Source: CAVTWH01 sp963794685
Lineage (GTDB): Bacteria > Actinomycetota > Actinomycetes > Mycobacteriales > Micromonosporaceae
Direction of reading: 5' to 3'
Assembly: GCA_963794685.1 (NCBI GenBank)
Contig: CAWCFK010000005.1
Span: forward strand, 310,001-374,000
DNA: 64,000 bases
Part shown: positions 34,223 to 42,012 of the stretch, one piece after another
Layout of the letters: every line of letters begins with the position of its first letter
Numbering within the stretch: position 1 is the first letter of the stretch
Made by a program: the position numbers and the translations under genes
The notes under the pieces: generated by a model
Databases searched by the model: none
What the model was told of the DNA's origin: nothing
The model's input: the letters and a program-made list of their open reading frames with translations, nothing else

Positions 34223-35079
34223 GACGTCCTGCCTTCCGAGCGGCGGCGCAGTTCCCGGCCGATCACGGTGACCGACAGCACGGTCAGGGTGATCGTGGCG
34301 CCCGGGAAGGCGACCATCAGCCAGTCGTTGGAGATGTACTGCAGGCCGATGGAGAGCATGTCCCCCCACTCGGCGGCCGGCGGCTTGGCGCCCAGGCCCA
34401 GGAAGCTCAACGCCGCCCCGGCCGAGATGGCGGTACCGACGCCGATGGTGGCCAGCACCAGTACCGGCTTGACGGCGTTGGGCAGCACGTGCCGGCGGAT
34501 CACGGTGAACCGGTCGACGCCCAGTGCGGTGGCCGCCTCCACATAGGTGGAGCGGCGCACCAGGTGCGTCTGGGCGCGCACCAGCCGGGCGTAGGAGGGG
34601 ACGCTGGCGAAGCCCACCGCGAACAGCGCGTTGGTCACGCCGCTGCCCAGCAGCGTGACCACCACCAGGGCGAGCAGCAGCTCGGGGACGGAGAGCACCA
34701 CGTCGACCAGGCGCATCACGGCGCCCTCGACCCACCGGTTGGTCAGGCCGGCGAGCAGCCCGAGCAGGGTACCTCCGGTGACGCCGATGGCGGTGGCGCC
34801 CAGCCCCATGAGCAGCGAGGCCCGGGCGCCGTAGACGAGCCGGCTGAACTGGTCCCGGCCGGACTCGTCGGTGCCCAGCAGGTGTGCCGCACCGGGGTGC
34901 AGGAACGCCCCGTCCGGGCTGATCGCCAGCGGATCCTGTGGCGCCAGCCACTGCGGTGCCAGCGCGGCCAGCACGACGGCGGTGGCGAAGACGCCGGCCA
35001 GGATGAGTCCGGGACGGACACGGCGGCGGCTCACCCGGACCCGGGGCAGCGCCTCGGCAACGGCGGTGACGGCGGTCAT
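34219..35079 (-). CDS. ABC transporter permease, DppC-like
   Basis: A 286-residue inner-membrane permease of the peptide/opine/nickel class. N-terminal OppC_N-like helix VRPGLILAGVFATAVVLAALAPQWLAPQDP is followed by HLLGTDESGRDQFSRLVYGARASL and the EAA loop EAATALGVDRFTVIRRHVLPNAVKPVL. The SFLGLGAKPPAAEWGDML segment is a DppC hallmark. About six helices. It pairs with the DppB-like permease, whose gene it overlaps by 4 bp. Confidence 0.95.
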   Translation of the reverse strand: MTAVTAVAEALPRVRVSRRRVRPGLILAGVFATAVVLAALAPQWLAPQDPLAISPDGAFLHPGAAHLLGTDESGRDQFSRLVYGARASLLMGLGATAIGVTGGTLLGLLAGLTNRWVEGAVMRLVDVVLSVPELLLALVVVTLLGSGVTNALFAVGFASVPSYARLVRAQTHLVRRSTYVEAATALGVDRFTVIRRHVLPNAVKPVLVLATIGVGTAISAGAALSFLGLGAKPPAAEWGDMLSIGLQYISNDWLMVAFPGATITLTVLSVTVIGRELRRRSEGRTS

Positions 35080-36008
35080 GCCGTCACCAACCGGCGGTCG
35101 ATGAGGGTGTAACCGATGTCCACCAACAGGTTCACCACCACGTAGACGAAGGCCGCGAAGAGCACCAGCCCGAGCACCATGGGAATGTCCTTGTTCGTCA
35201 CCGCGGCCAGCATGAGCTGGCCGACGCCCTGCCGGACGAACAGCGTCTCGGTGATGACCGCGCCGCCGAGCAGGCCGCCGACGACGAAGCCGGACATGGT
35301 GACCACCTGGACCAGGGCGTGCCGCAGCGCGTGTCGCAGCCGTACCGCGGCGTCGCGCATGCCCCGGGTCCGGGCGGTGAGGATGAACGGCTGCTCCAGC
35401 ACCTCCTCCAACTCGGCCCGCAGCACCTGGGTGAGCACCGCCGCGATCGGCAGCGCCAGGGTGAGGGTGGGCAGGACCAGGGCGGCGGTGTTCTGGTTGC
35501 CGGAGACCGGCAGCACCTTGAGCCGGAAGGCGAAGATGATGAGCAGCACCATGCCCAGCACGAAGGTGGGCGTGGAGGAGATCACCAGTTCGGTGCCGGA
35601 GAACAGCGACCGGATCCACTGCCGGCGCCGGGCGGTGAGCAGCGCCACGGTGATCGCCAGCAGCACCGCGAGCACGGCGGCCGACAGGGCCAGCTGCACG
35701 GTGGGGCCGATCTGCTCGCCGATCGCCTTCCCCACGCCGATGCGCTGCTGGTAGGACTGCCCGAGGTCGCCGTGCAGCAGCCGCCCCAGGTAGCGCAGGT
35801 ACTGCTGCCAGAGGGGCAGGTCGAGCCCGTAGTCGTGGCGGACCCGTTCCAGGATCTCCTGGGTGGGGTTGGCGCCCTGGCCGGCGACGGTGGCCAGGGC
35901 CGCGTCGCCGGCCGTCACGTGCAGGGCCACGAAGCTCAGCGTCGCGGCGCCCCAGAGCACCCCGACCCCGGCCAGCAGCCGCAGCGCGACCCGGCGGAGG
36001 GCTTTCAC
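35076..36008 (-). CDS. ABC transporter permease, DppB-like
   Basis: A 310-residue permease, GTG start overlapping the substrate-binding gene stop (GTGA). N-terminal helix LRLLAGVGVLWGAATLSFVALHVTAGD, then YGLDLPLWQQYLRYLGRLLHGDLGQSYQ, typical of DppB, and the EAA-like loop TARTRGMRDAAVRLRHALRHALVQVV with the ITETLFVRQGVGQLMLAA segment. About six helices. Works with DppC and the fused ATPase in importing a small organic molecule, here probably an organosulfur compound. Confidence 0.95.
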   Translation of the reverse strand: MKALRRVALRLLAGVGVLWGAATLSFVALHVTAGDAALATVAGQGANPTQEILERVRHDYGLDLPLWQQYLRYLGRLLHGDLGQSYQQRIGVGKAIGEQIGPTVQLALSAAVLAVLLAITVALLTARRRQWIRSLFSGTELVISSTPTFVLGMVLLIIFAFRLKVLPVSGNQNTAALVLPTLTLALPIAAVLTQVLRAELEEVLEQPFILTARTRGMRDAAVRLRHALRHALVQVVTMSGFVVGGLLGGAVITETLFVRQGVGQLMLAAVTNKDIPMVLGLVLFAAFVYVVVNLLVDIGYTLIDRRLVTA

Positions 36009-37651
36009 TTCTTCAGCCAGGAGTAGGTGAACACCGGCGTGCCGTGCGAGGTGTCCTCGACGGTGCCGTGCACCGAGCGGTTGACCGCCCAGAGCACCGA
36101 GTTGTCGTAGATCGGCACGCCCGGTACCAGGTCGACGAGGCGGTGCTGGACCTTGCTGTAGAGGTCGGCCAGCTGGGTCTGGTCGGTGGTCTGCCGGGCC
36201 TGGTCGAGCCACTGGTCGATCTGCGGGTCGGACAGGTGGGCCAGGTTCTGCCCCAGCCGCTTGGGGTTGGGGATGCTGAACGTGGCGTACTTGATGAACA
36301 GCACGTCCGGGGTGTTGGTGTGCCAGACGCCGGAGAGGATGTCGTAGTCACCGGCGTAGCGCAGGGTGGTCAGCTGGGTGGACGGCAGCAGGTTGATGTT
36401 CACCTTGAAGCCGACCGCCTTGGCCTGGGCCTGGATCAGGTTGTAGACCGGCGAGATGGTGGCGGTCTGGGTGACCGGGAACTGGGCCTCCAGCACCTTG
36501 CCGCCCTTGCTGCGGTACCCGTCGGCGGTGCGGGTGGTCCAGCCGGCCGCGTCCAGCAGCGAGTTGGCCCGGGCGGTGTCGAAGCCGGGGAACTTGGCGG
36601 TCGGGTCGTAGTACTTGGTGACCCGGTCGAGGTAGCCGGTGGCCTGCTGGCGCTGCCCGAAACCGACCGTCTGCACGATCGACGCGGTGTTCAGCGAGGC
36701 GGCGAAGGCCTGCCGGACGGCGAGGTCGTCGAAGGGCGCCCGGGAGGTGTTGAAGTCGATGGTGAACGGCCAGCCGATCCGGTTGACGTTGTGGAAGTCC
36801 AGGCTCGGGTTGGCCTTGACCGCCGCCGCGTTCTGCGCCGGTACGTAGCCGCTGGCCTGGTACTCGCCGCTGGCCAGGGAGTTGAACCGGACGGCGTCCT
36901 GGCCGACCCAGGTGACGTCGATGCCGTCGAGGTAGGCCTGTCCGGTGTGGTGCAGGAAGTCGGGCGCCCAGTCGTAGCCGTCGCGCCGCTTGAAGTTCGC
37001 GCTCTGGTTCTTGGTGTACCCGGTGAGCACGAACGGCCCCGAGCCGACCGGGTGCTCGCACAGCTGCGCGGGGGTGCTCTCCTTGATCGCCTTCGGTGAC
37101 TCCAGTCCCAGCCAGCCCTGGGCCAGCACGTTGAGGAACGGGCTGTACGGCTGGCTCAGGTGCACTTCTAGCGTCTGCGCGTCGACAATCTTGCTGTCCT
37201 GGTAGGGCGCGATGTACGGGCCGGCCAGCGGGGACCGGGTGGCCGGGTTGAGCATGTGCTCGAAGTTGGTCTTCACCGCGTCGGCGTCGAGGATCGCGCC
37301 GTCGCTGAAGGTGACTCCGGTGCGCAGGTGGAAGGTGTAGGTCTTGCCGTCCGCGCTGATCTCCCAGGACTTGGCCAGCCAGGGCGAGGCGTCGCCCTTG
37401 TCGTCGAGGTAGACGAGGTTGTCGAACTGGATCCGCCCGAAGATCTGCTCCACGTCGGAGGAGATGGCGTGCGGGTCGAGGCAGAGCGGGTCGGCCGACA
37501 TGGACAGTCGCAGGGTGCCGCCGGAGGCCGGCGGACCCGCGGCGGCCGCCGACGGGCCACCGGTACCGCCGCAGGCCGCCAGCAGGGCCAGGACGGTGGC
37601 GCCGCCCGCGAGACCGGCGGCGACGCGGCGGACGGGATATCGGATACGCAC
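36005..37651 (-). CDS. ABC transporter substrate-binding lipoprotein, family 5 (DppA/OppA-like)
   Basis: A 548-residue extracytoplasmic solute-binding protein. Lipoprotein signal with lipobox LLAAC. SBP_bac_5 landmarks: LCLDPHAISSDVEQIFGRIQFDNLVYLDD in parts, WLAKSWEISADGKTYTFHLRTGVTFSDG, LEVHLSQPYSPFLNVLAQG, and AVRQAFAASLNTASIVQTVGFG. The GTG at 37651 is chosen because AAGGAG sits at ideal distance. It is the first structural gene of an operon encoding importer plus monooxygenase. Members of this family linked to sulfur oxygenases bind sulfonates, sulfones or taurine-like esters; the ligand here is unknown. Confidence 0.93.
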   Translation of the reverse strand: MRIRYPVRRVAAGLAGGATVLALLAACGGTGGPSAAAAGPPASGGTLRLSMSADPLCLDPHAISSDVEQIFGRIQFDNLVYLDDKGDASPWLAKSWEISADGKTYTFHLRTGVTFSDGAILDADAVKTNFEHMLNPATRSPLAGPYIAPYQDSKIVDAQTLEVHLSQPYSPFLNVLAQGWLGLESPKAIKESTPAQLCEHPVGSGPFVLTGYTKNQSANFKRRDGYDWAPDFLHHTGQAYLDGIDVTWVGQDAVRFNSLASGEYQASGYVPAQNAAAVKANPSLDFHNVNRIGWPFTIDFNTSRAPFDDLAVRQAFAASLNTASIVQTVGFGQRQQATGYLDRVTKYYDPTAKFPGFDTARANSLLDAAGWTTRTADGYRSKGGKVLEAQFPVTQTATISPVYNLIQAQAKAVGFKVNINLLPSTQLTTLRYAGDYDILSGVWHTNTPDVLFIKYATFSIPNPKRLGQNLAHLSDPQIDQWLDQARQTTDQTQLADLYSKVQHRLVDLVPGVPIYDNSVLWAVNRSVHGTVEDTSHGTPVFTYSWLKK

Positions 37652-37933
37652 GGGTTGCTCCTTGACGAAGGTCCGCCGCCGGGTGGCAGCGCAGTAGTGG
37701 CGAGGGCGCGCGGGGCGCATGGGTGGTGGGGCGCGCTGGTGGTGAGGGCGCGCCGGTGGCGAGGTACGCGGGGAGGCGCACCGGCCGGTATGCGTGCGTG
37801 GCAACGGCAACGGTGCCGGCCGGCGTGGCCGGTCCGGATCAGGCCTCCGGTGCGCCGGGGCCTGGGACAGAGCGTGGGCGGGCACGCCGCACAGCGCAGG
37901 GCGGCGTCAGGGTGGTCGACGTGAGCGTCGACC

Positions 37934-38017
37934 TCAACAGCTGCAGGTGCACACCAGCGCGTGGTCGACGAACCGCCGTCGGGTCAGTGGACAGTTGCGT
38001 CCCCGGTGGTGCGTCAC
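37934..38017 (-). CDS. Cys-rich regulatory leader peptide upstream of the organosulfur importer operon
   Basis: A 27-codon ORF (GTG to TGA) in the otherwise empty leader of the importer operon, 283 nt before its first gene. The peptide ends LTRRRFVDHALVCTCSC: the LTRRR-h-VD...C pattern of the actinobacterial putative leader peptide family, which lies ahead of sulfur-assimilation and cysteine genes. Four of 27 residues are Cys, three in the last five codons. It begins about 40 nt after the predicted transcription start. Slow translation of the Cys codons under cysteine shortage could release an attenuator. Family match is by eye; the attenuation mechanism is inferred. Confidence 0.7.
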   Translation of the reverse strand: MTHHRGRNCPLTRRRFVDHALVCTCSC

Positions 38018-38063
38018 GGCGGCAACGCTAGGTGGCACAACGCCCGGGTGTCCATCCGAATGT

Positions 38064-38091
38064 GACCTACAACACATATTTTTCCTATCAA
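38064..38091 (-). promoter_or_regulatory. Predicted promoter of the importer operon
   Basis: Minus strand: -35 TTGATA (38091-38086), 16-bp spacer, -10 TAGGTC (38069-38064). The transcript would start about 40 nt before the leader peptide. On the plus strand, TACTAT at 38094-38099 is a candidate -10 for the divergent SfnB operon. Confidence 0.5.
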
Positions 38092-38206
38092 CTTACTATG
38101 GATTTGGTCCGACGCCCGTGTTTGCATGAATCGGCCCTCCACCAGCACCGGCCAACTGAGCGGCCGATCAGGCACACCGCCCCGGCACCGACCCCTTTGG
38201 ACAGCC

Positions 38207-39415
38207 ATGACGCAGGCACCGAGCGCGCCGCACCCGGGCGCGACGCTGATCCGTACCGACGCGCAGGCCGTCGCCACCGCCCGCGACCTGGCCGCCCGGT
38301 TCGCGGTCGGGGCCGCCGACCGCGACGCGCAGCGCCGGCTGCCCGAGCCCGAGCTGGCCGAGCTGTCCGCCAGCGGGCTGCTCGGCATCACCGTGCCGGC
38401 CGGGTACGGCGGCGCCGACGTCAGCGCGCAGACCGTCGCCGAGGTGTTCCGGCTGCTGGCCACCGCCGACCCGAACATCGCCCAGATCCCGCAGAGCCAC
38501 ATCGTCTACGTCAACGTGCTGCGCCAGCAGGGCACCCCCGCGCAGCGCGCCTTCTTCTTCGCCGAGGTACTGGCCGGTCGGCGGTTCGGCAACGCCCAGT
38601 CCGAGGCCGGTACGGCACACGTGCAGGACTACCGCACCCGACTGGTACCCGACGGCGACGGCTTCCGGCTCACCGGCGTCAAGCACTACAGCACCGGCGC
38701 CCTCTACGCGCACTGGATCCCGGTCCTCGCCCGGCGCGAGGACGACACCCTGCACGTGGCCTACGTCCCCCGGGACGCCCCCGGCCTGACCGTGGTGGAC
38801 GACTGGGCCGGCATGGGACAGCGCACCACCGCCAGCGGCACCGTCACGCTGGACGACGTGGCCGTCCCCGCCGACCGGGTGGTCCCGCACCACCTCACCT
38901 TCACCGGCCCGCAGCTGCACGGCGCCCTGGCCCAGCTGCTGCACAGCGCCATCGACGTCGGCATCGCCCGCGGCGCGCTGGACGAGGCGGTGCACTTCAC
39001 CCGGACGAAGGCCCGGCCCTGGTTCGAGAGCGGAGCACCGACCGCCGCCGAGGACCCGCTGGTCATCCAGCGCGTCGGCGAGCTGGCCATCCGGGTGGCA
39101 GCGGCCGAGGCGCTGCTGGTGGCCGCCGGCCGGGCGGTCGACGAGGCGCGCGCCGAGCTGACCGACGAGTCAGCCGGACGGGCCTCGATCGCGGTCGCCA
39201 CCGCCAAGGCGTTCGCCGACCCGGTGGCCGTCGAGGCCGGCAACGCCATCTTCGAGCTCGGCGGTACCCGCTCCAGCCTGGACGGGCTCAACCTGCACCG
39301 GCACTGGCGCAACGCCCGCACCCACACCCTGCACGACCCCGCCCGCTGGAAGGTCCAGCACATCGGCCGCTATGTCCTGGGCGGCCAGCTGCCACCCCGA
39401 CACGGCCTGCTCTAA
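38207..39415 (+). CDS. sfnB: SfnB family sulfur-acquisition oxidoreductase (acyl-CoA dehydrogenase fold)
   Basis: A 402-residue flavoprotein with the acyl-CoA dehydrogenase fold, of the SfnB/DszC-like group that use reduced flavin and oxygen on sulfur compounds. Typical segments are LLGITVPAGYGGADVSAQTVAEVFRLLATADPNIAQIPQSH in parts, GNAQSEAGT, TGVKHYSTGALYAHWIPVLARRED, GMGQRTTASGTVTLDDVAVP and LHRHWRNARTHTLHDPARWK near the end. The acyl-CoA dehydrogenase catalytic Glu region is not conserved, as expected for oxygenase members. The ATG at 38207 gives the usual family length; an in-frame ATG 81 bp upstream is possible. Confidence 0.9.
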   Translation: MTQAPSAPHPGATLIRTDAQAVATARDLAARFAVGAADRDAQRRLPEPELAELSASGLLGITVPAGYGGADVSAQTVAEVFRLLATADPNIAQIPQSHIVYVNVLRQQGTPAQRAFFFAEVLAGRRFGNAQSEAGTAHVQDYRTRLVPDGDGFRLTGVKHYSTGALYAHWIPVLARREDDTLHVAYVPRDAPGLTVVDDWAGMGQRTTASGTVTLDDVAVPADRVVPHHLTFTGPQLHGALAQLLHSAIDVGIARGALDEAVHFTRTKARPWFESGAPTAAEDPLVIQRVGELAIRVAAAEALLVAAGRAVDEARAELTDESAGRASIAVATAKAFADPVAVEAGNAIFELGGTRSSLDGLNLHRHWRNARTHTLHDPARWKVQHIGRYVLGGQLPPRHGLL

Positions 39416-39426
39416 GGAAAGAACCG

Positions 39427-40581
39427 ATGACGCTCACCTTCCACTGGTTCCTGCCCACCTACGGCGACAGCCGGGACATCGTCGGGGGCGGCCACGGCCT
39501 GCCCGCCGGCCGGGCCGGCGGCGCCCGCCCGGCAACGCTGGCCTACCTCGGCCAGATCGCCCGCAGCGCCGAACAGCTCGGCTTCGTCGGCGCGCTCACC
39601 CCCACCGGCGCCTGGTGCGAGGACGCCTGGCTGACCACGGCCATGCTGGTCGAGGTCACCGAACGGCTGAAGTTCCTGGTGGCGTTCCGCCCGGGGCTGC
39701 TCTCCCCCACGCTGGGCGCCCAGATGGCCGCCACCTTCCAGCGCCACTCGCAGGGCCGGCTGCTGCTCAACGTGGTGGTCGGCGGAGAGAGCCACGAACA
39801 GCGCGGCTACGGCGACTTCCTGGACAAGGACGCCCGCTACGCCCGCGCCGACGAGTTCCTGCACGTGGTGCGGGCGCTGTGGCGCGGCGAGACGGTCGAC
39901 TTCACCGGTACCCACCTGGCGGTGCAGGGCGCGGCGCTGGGCCGGGTGCCCGACCCGGTACCGGACATCTACTTCGGCGGCTCGTCGCCGGCCGCCGGAG
40001 CGGTCGCCGCCCGGCACGTGGACACCTACCTCACCTGGGGCGAGCCGCCCGACGCGGTGGCCGCCAAGCTGGCCTGGGTCAACGACCTGGCCCAGCGGCG
40101 CGGCCGTACCCTGCGCCAGGGCATCCGGCTGCACGTCATCACCCGGGACACCAGCGAGCAGGCGTGGGCGCAGGCGCAGCGGCTGCTGGACGGCATCGAC
40201 CCGGCCACCATCGCCCAGGTCCAGGCGGGGCTGGCGCGCTCGGAGTCGGAGGGGCAGCGGCGGATGCTCGCCCTGCACGGGGGCAGCCGGGACGGCCTGG
40301 AGGTCTCCCCCAACCTGTGGGCCGGCGTGGGGCTGGTCCGCGGCGGCGCCGGTACGGCGCTGGTCGGCAGCCACACCGAGGTGGCCGACCGGATCGAGGA
40401 GTACCACCGGCTGGGCATCACCGAGTTCATCCTCTCCGGACACCCGCACGTCGAGGAGGCGTACTGGTTCGGCGAGGGGGTGCTGCCGATCCTGCGCGAG
40501 CGCGGCCTGTGGCAGCACCCGACCCAGCCGGCGCAGGCCGTGGAGCCGGCCGCCGTCCCGTTCGCCACGGTCTCCCGGTGA
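39427..40581 (+). CDS. LLM flavin-dependent monooxygenase, SsuD-like (alkanesulfonate type)
   Basis: A 384-residue FMNH2-dependent monooxygenase. Begins TLTFHWFLPTYGDSRDIVGG, has YLGQIARSAEQLGFVGALTPTGAWCEDAWLTTAMLVEVTERLKFLVAFRPG in segments (the Cys near residue 60 and the RP-G barrel strand are typical of SsuD), then RLLLNVVVGGESHEQRGYGDFLDKDARYAR and HPHVEEAYWFGEGVLP. SsuD enzymes cleave the C-S bond of sulfonates, releasing sulfite. AAGGAAAG precedes the ATG, 11 bp after sfnB; the next gene overlaps by 4 bp. Confidence 0.93.
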   Translation: MTLTFHWFLPTYGDSRDIVGGGHGLPAGRAGGARPATLAYLGQIARSAEQLGFVGALTPTGAWCEDAWLTTAMLVEVTERLKFLVAFRPGLLSPTLGAQMAATFQRHSQGRLLLNVVVGGESHEQRGYGDFLDKDARYARADEFLHVVRALWRGETVDFTGTHLAVQGAALGRVPDPVPDIYFGGSSPAAGAVAARHVDTYLTWGEPPDAVAAKLAWVNDLAQRRGRTLRQGIRLHVITRDTSEQAWAQAQRLLDGIDPATIAQVQAGLARSESEGQRRMLALHGGSRDGLEVSPNLWAGVGLVRGGAGTALVGSHTEVADRIEEYHRLGITEFILSGHPHVEEAYWFGEGVLPILRERGLWQHPTQPAQAVEPAAVPFATVSR

Positions 40582-41816
40582 GCCCGGTCCTGCCGACGAG
40601 TGCCGCTGTGCCGGTGACCGCGGGCGTCCCGGTGGCCGAGGTCGACACCGCGCCGGTCGGCGTCGCGCAGCTGCTGGAGCGGGCCGCCGCGCTGCTGCCC
40701 GGGATCGCCGCCGGGGCCGCGGACCGCGAACGTGTCCGGGAACTGCCGTTCCGGCAGATCCGCGAGCTGGCCGCGGCCCGGCTGCTCACCTTCCGGGTGC
40801 CCGCCGCGCACGGCGGACCCGATTCGTCGGTACGCGACGTGCTCGGTTTCGTGGTCGACCTGGCCGCCGCCGACTCCAACGTCGCCCAGGCGCTGCGCCC
40901 GGCGTTCAGCTTCGCGGAAGGCTTGCGGGCGAACGGCTCCGAGGCCGAGCGGCTGCGCTGGTACCCGCGCCTGCTGGGCGGCGACGTGGTCGGCAACGCC
41001 GGCTGGGAGATCGGCGGCGCCAACGGCGCCATCTCCACCCGGATCACCCGGCAGGACGGGCACTTCACCGTCACCGGCAGCAAGTACTACAGCACCGGCG
41101 CCCTCTACGCCGACTGGGTGGCCACCACCGCGCTGGACGACGACGGCCAGCCGGTCTCGGTGATCCTGCCGCGCGACCGGGCCGGCCTGGACCTGCTGGA
41201 CGACTTCGACGCGGTGGGCCAGCGGCTGACCGCCAGCGGCACCACCCACCTGCGCGAGGTGACCGTGCACCCGGACGAGGTCCGGCACCGCCCGGCCACC
41301 GGGCAGCGCTCCATCGTCACCCCGTTCCTCCAGCTCTACCTCGCCGCCGTGGAGGCCGGCATCGCCCGCGCGGCGCTGGCCGACGCGGTCGCCTACGCCC
41401 GCGACTCCGCCCGCCCGATCCGGCACAGCAGCGCCGCCCGCAGCGTCGACGACCCGTACGTGCAGCACGCCGTCGGGCAGCTCGCCGCCCACGCCGCCAC
41501 CGCCCGCGCGGTGGTCCTCGACGCCGCCGACGCCATCGACCGGGCCTGGGCCGGCGTGCTCACCGCCGACCTGGTCACCGCGGCCTCGGTGGCGGTGGCG
41601 CAGGCGCAGTACGCCGCCGTCGACGCCGCGCTGCGCGCGGGCGAGCTGGTCTTCGACACCGGCGGCGGCTCGGCCACCGCCCGGGTGCACAACCTGGACC
41701 GGCACTGGCGCAACGCGCGTACCGTCGCCAACCACAACCCGCGGGCCTGGAAGGCGGCGGCCGTCGGCGCGTACCACCTCACCGGGGCGGAGCCCCCGCT
41801 GAGCGGACTTTTCTGA
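40578..41816 (+). CDS. Second SfnB/DszC-like monooxygenase (acyl-CoA dehydrogenase fold)
   Basis: A 412-residue paralogue of the SfnB gene in the same operon, GTG start overlapping the SsuD-like stop (GTGA). Shared blocks: LLTFRVPAAHGGPDSSVRDVLGFVVDLAAADSNVAQALRP in parts, GNAGWEIGGANG, VTGSKYYSTGALYADWVATTALDDDG, VGQRLTASGTTHLREV and LDRHWRNARTVANHNPRAWK. Probably a flavin-dependent sulfur-compound oxygenase. Two SfnB-like proteins around one SsuD-like enzyme imply successive oxidation steps. The gene is followed by a repeat array and terminator. Confidence 0.88.
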   Translation: MSPVLPTSAAVPVTAGVPVAEVDTAPVGVAQLLERAAALLPGIAAGAADRERVRELPFRQIRELAAARLLTFRVPAAHGGPDSSVRDVLGFVVDLAAADSNVAQALRPAFSFAEGLRANGSEAERLRWYPRLLGGDVVGNAGWEIGGANGAISTRITRQDGHFTVTGSKYYSTGALYADWVATTALDDDGQPVSVILPRDRAGLDLLDDFDAVGQRLTASGTTHLREVTVHPDEVRHRPATGQRSIVTPFLQLYLAAVEAGIARAALADAVAYARDSARPIRHSSAARSVDDPYVQHAVGQLAAHAATARAVVLDAADAIDRAWAGVLTADLVTAASVAVAQAQYAAVDAALRAGELVFDTGGGSATARVHNLDRHWRNARTVANHNPRAWKAAAVGAYHLTGAEPPLSGLF

Positions 41817-41836
41817 AATCCATCCGCCCTGACGCG

Positions 41837-41956
41837 CCTGGCGCCGCTGAGCCTGGCGCCGCTGAGCCTGGCGCCGCTGAGCCTGGCGCCGCTGAGCCTG
41901 GCGCCGCTGAGCCTGGCGCCGCTGAGCCTGGCGCCGCTGAGCCTGGCGCCGCTGAG
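41837..41956. repeat. Eight perfect tandem 15-bp repeats
   Basis: Eight identical copies of CCTGGCGCCGCTGAG begin 20 bp after the second SfnB-like stop and run directly into a terminator hairpin. The unit contains the palindrome GGCGCC. The copies are identical, so the array is young or kept uniform. It lies outside any credible gene. Confidence 0.95.
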
Positions 41957-42009
41957 GCGCCTGGCGGGGTCCGGTCGTCCCCGTGTGCGACCGGAGCCCG
42001 CCAGGCGCC
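41956..42009. terminator. Very strong bidirectional terminator
   Basis: Perfect 13-bp outer arms (GGCGCCTGGCGGG and complement), one G-G mismatch, then an 8-bp inner stem (TCCGGTCG/CGACCGGA) and a 10-nt loop. It separates the convergent organosulfur operon and ABC permease gene (stop at 42013). The outer arm shares GCGCCTGGCG with the adjacent repeats. Confidence 0.9.
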
Positions 42010-42012
42010 GTT

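Larger units (their letters stand above)
37652..38206. other. Divergent 555-bp control region of the organosulfur operons
   Basis: This lies between the importer operon (minus) and the SfnB operon (plus). It contains the Cys-rich leader peptide, an AT-rich promoter pocket at about 38060-38105, and a GC-rich 280-nt segment between leader peptide and GTG start that could fold into attenuator structures. I see no other gene. Confidence 0.6.

Noticed and set aside
38098..38206. Leader peptide on the plus strand before sfnB (MDLVRRPCLHES reading)
   Set aside because: The frame does not stop before the sfnB start and runs on as a shadow frame.
41821..41960. 15-bp repeats as a Pro-Gly-Ala-Ala-Glu repeat protein or as a CRISPR-like array
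   Set aside because: There is no start codon or ribosome-binding site, the preceding gene stops before it, and there are no spacers between units.
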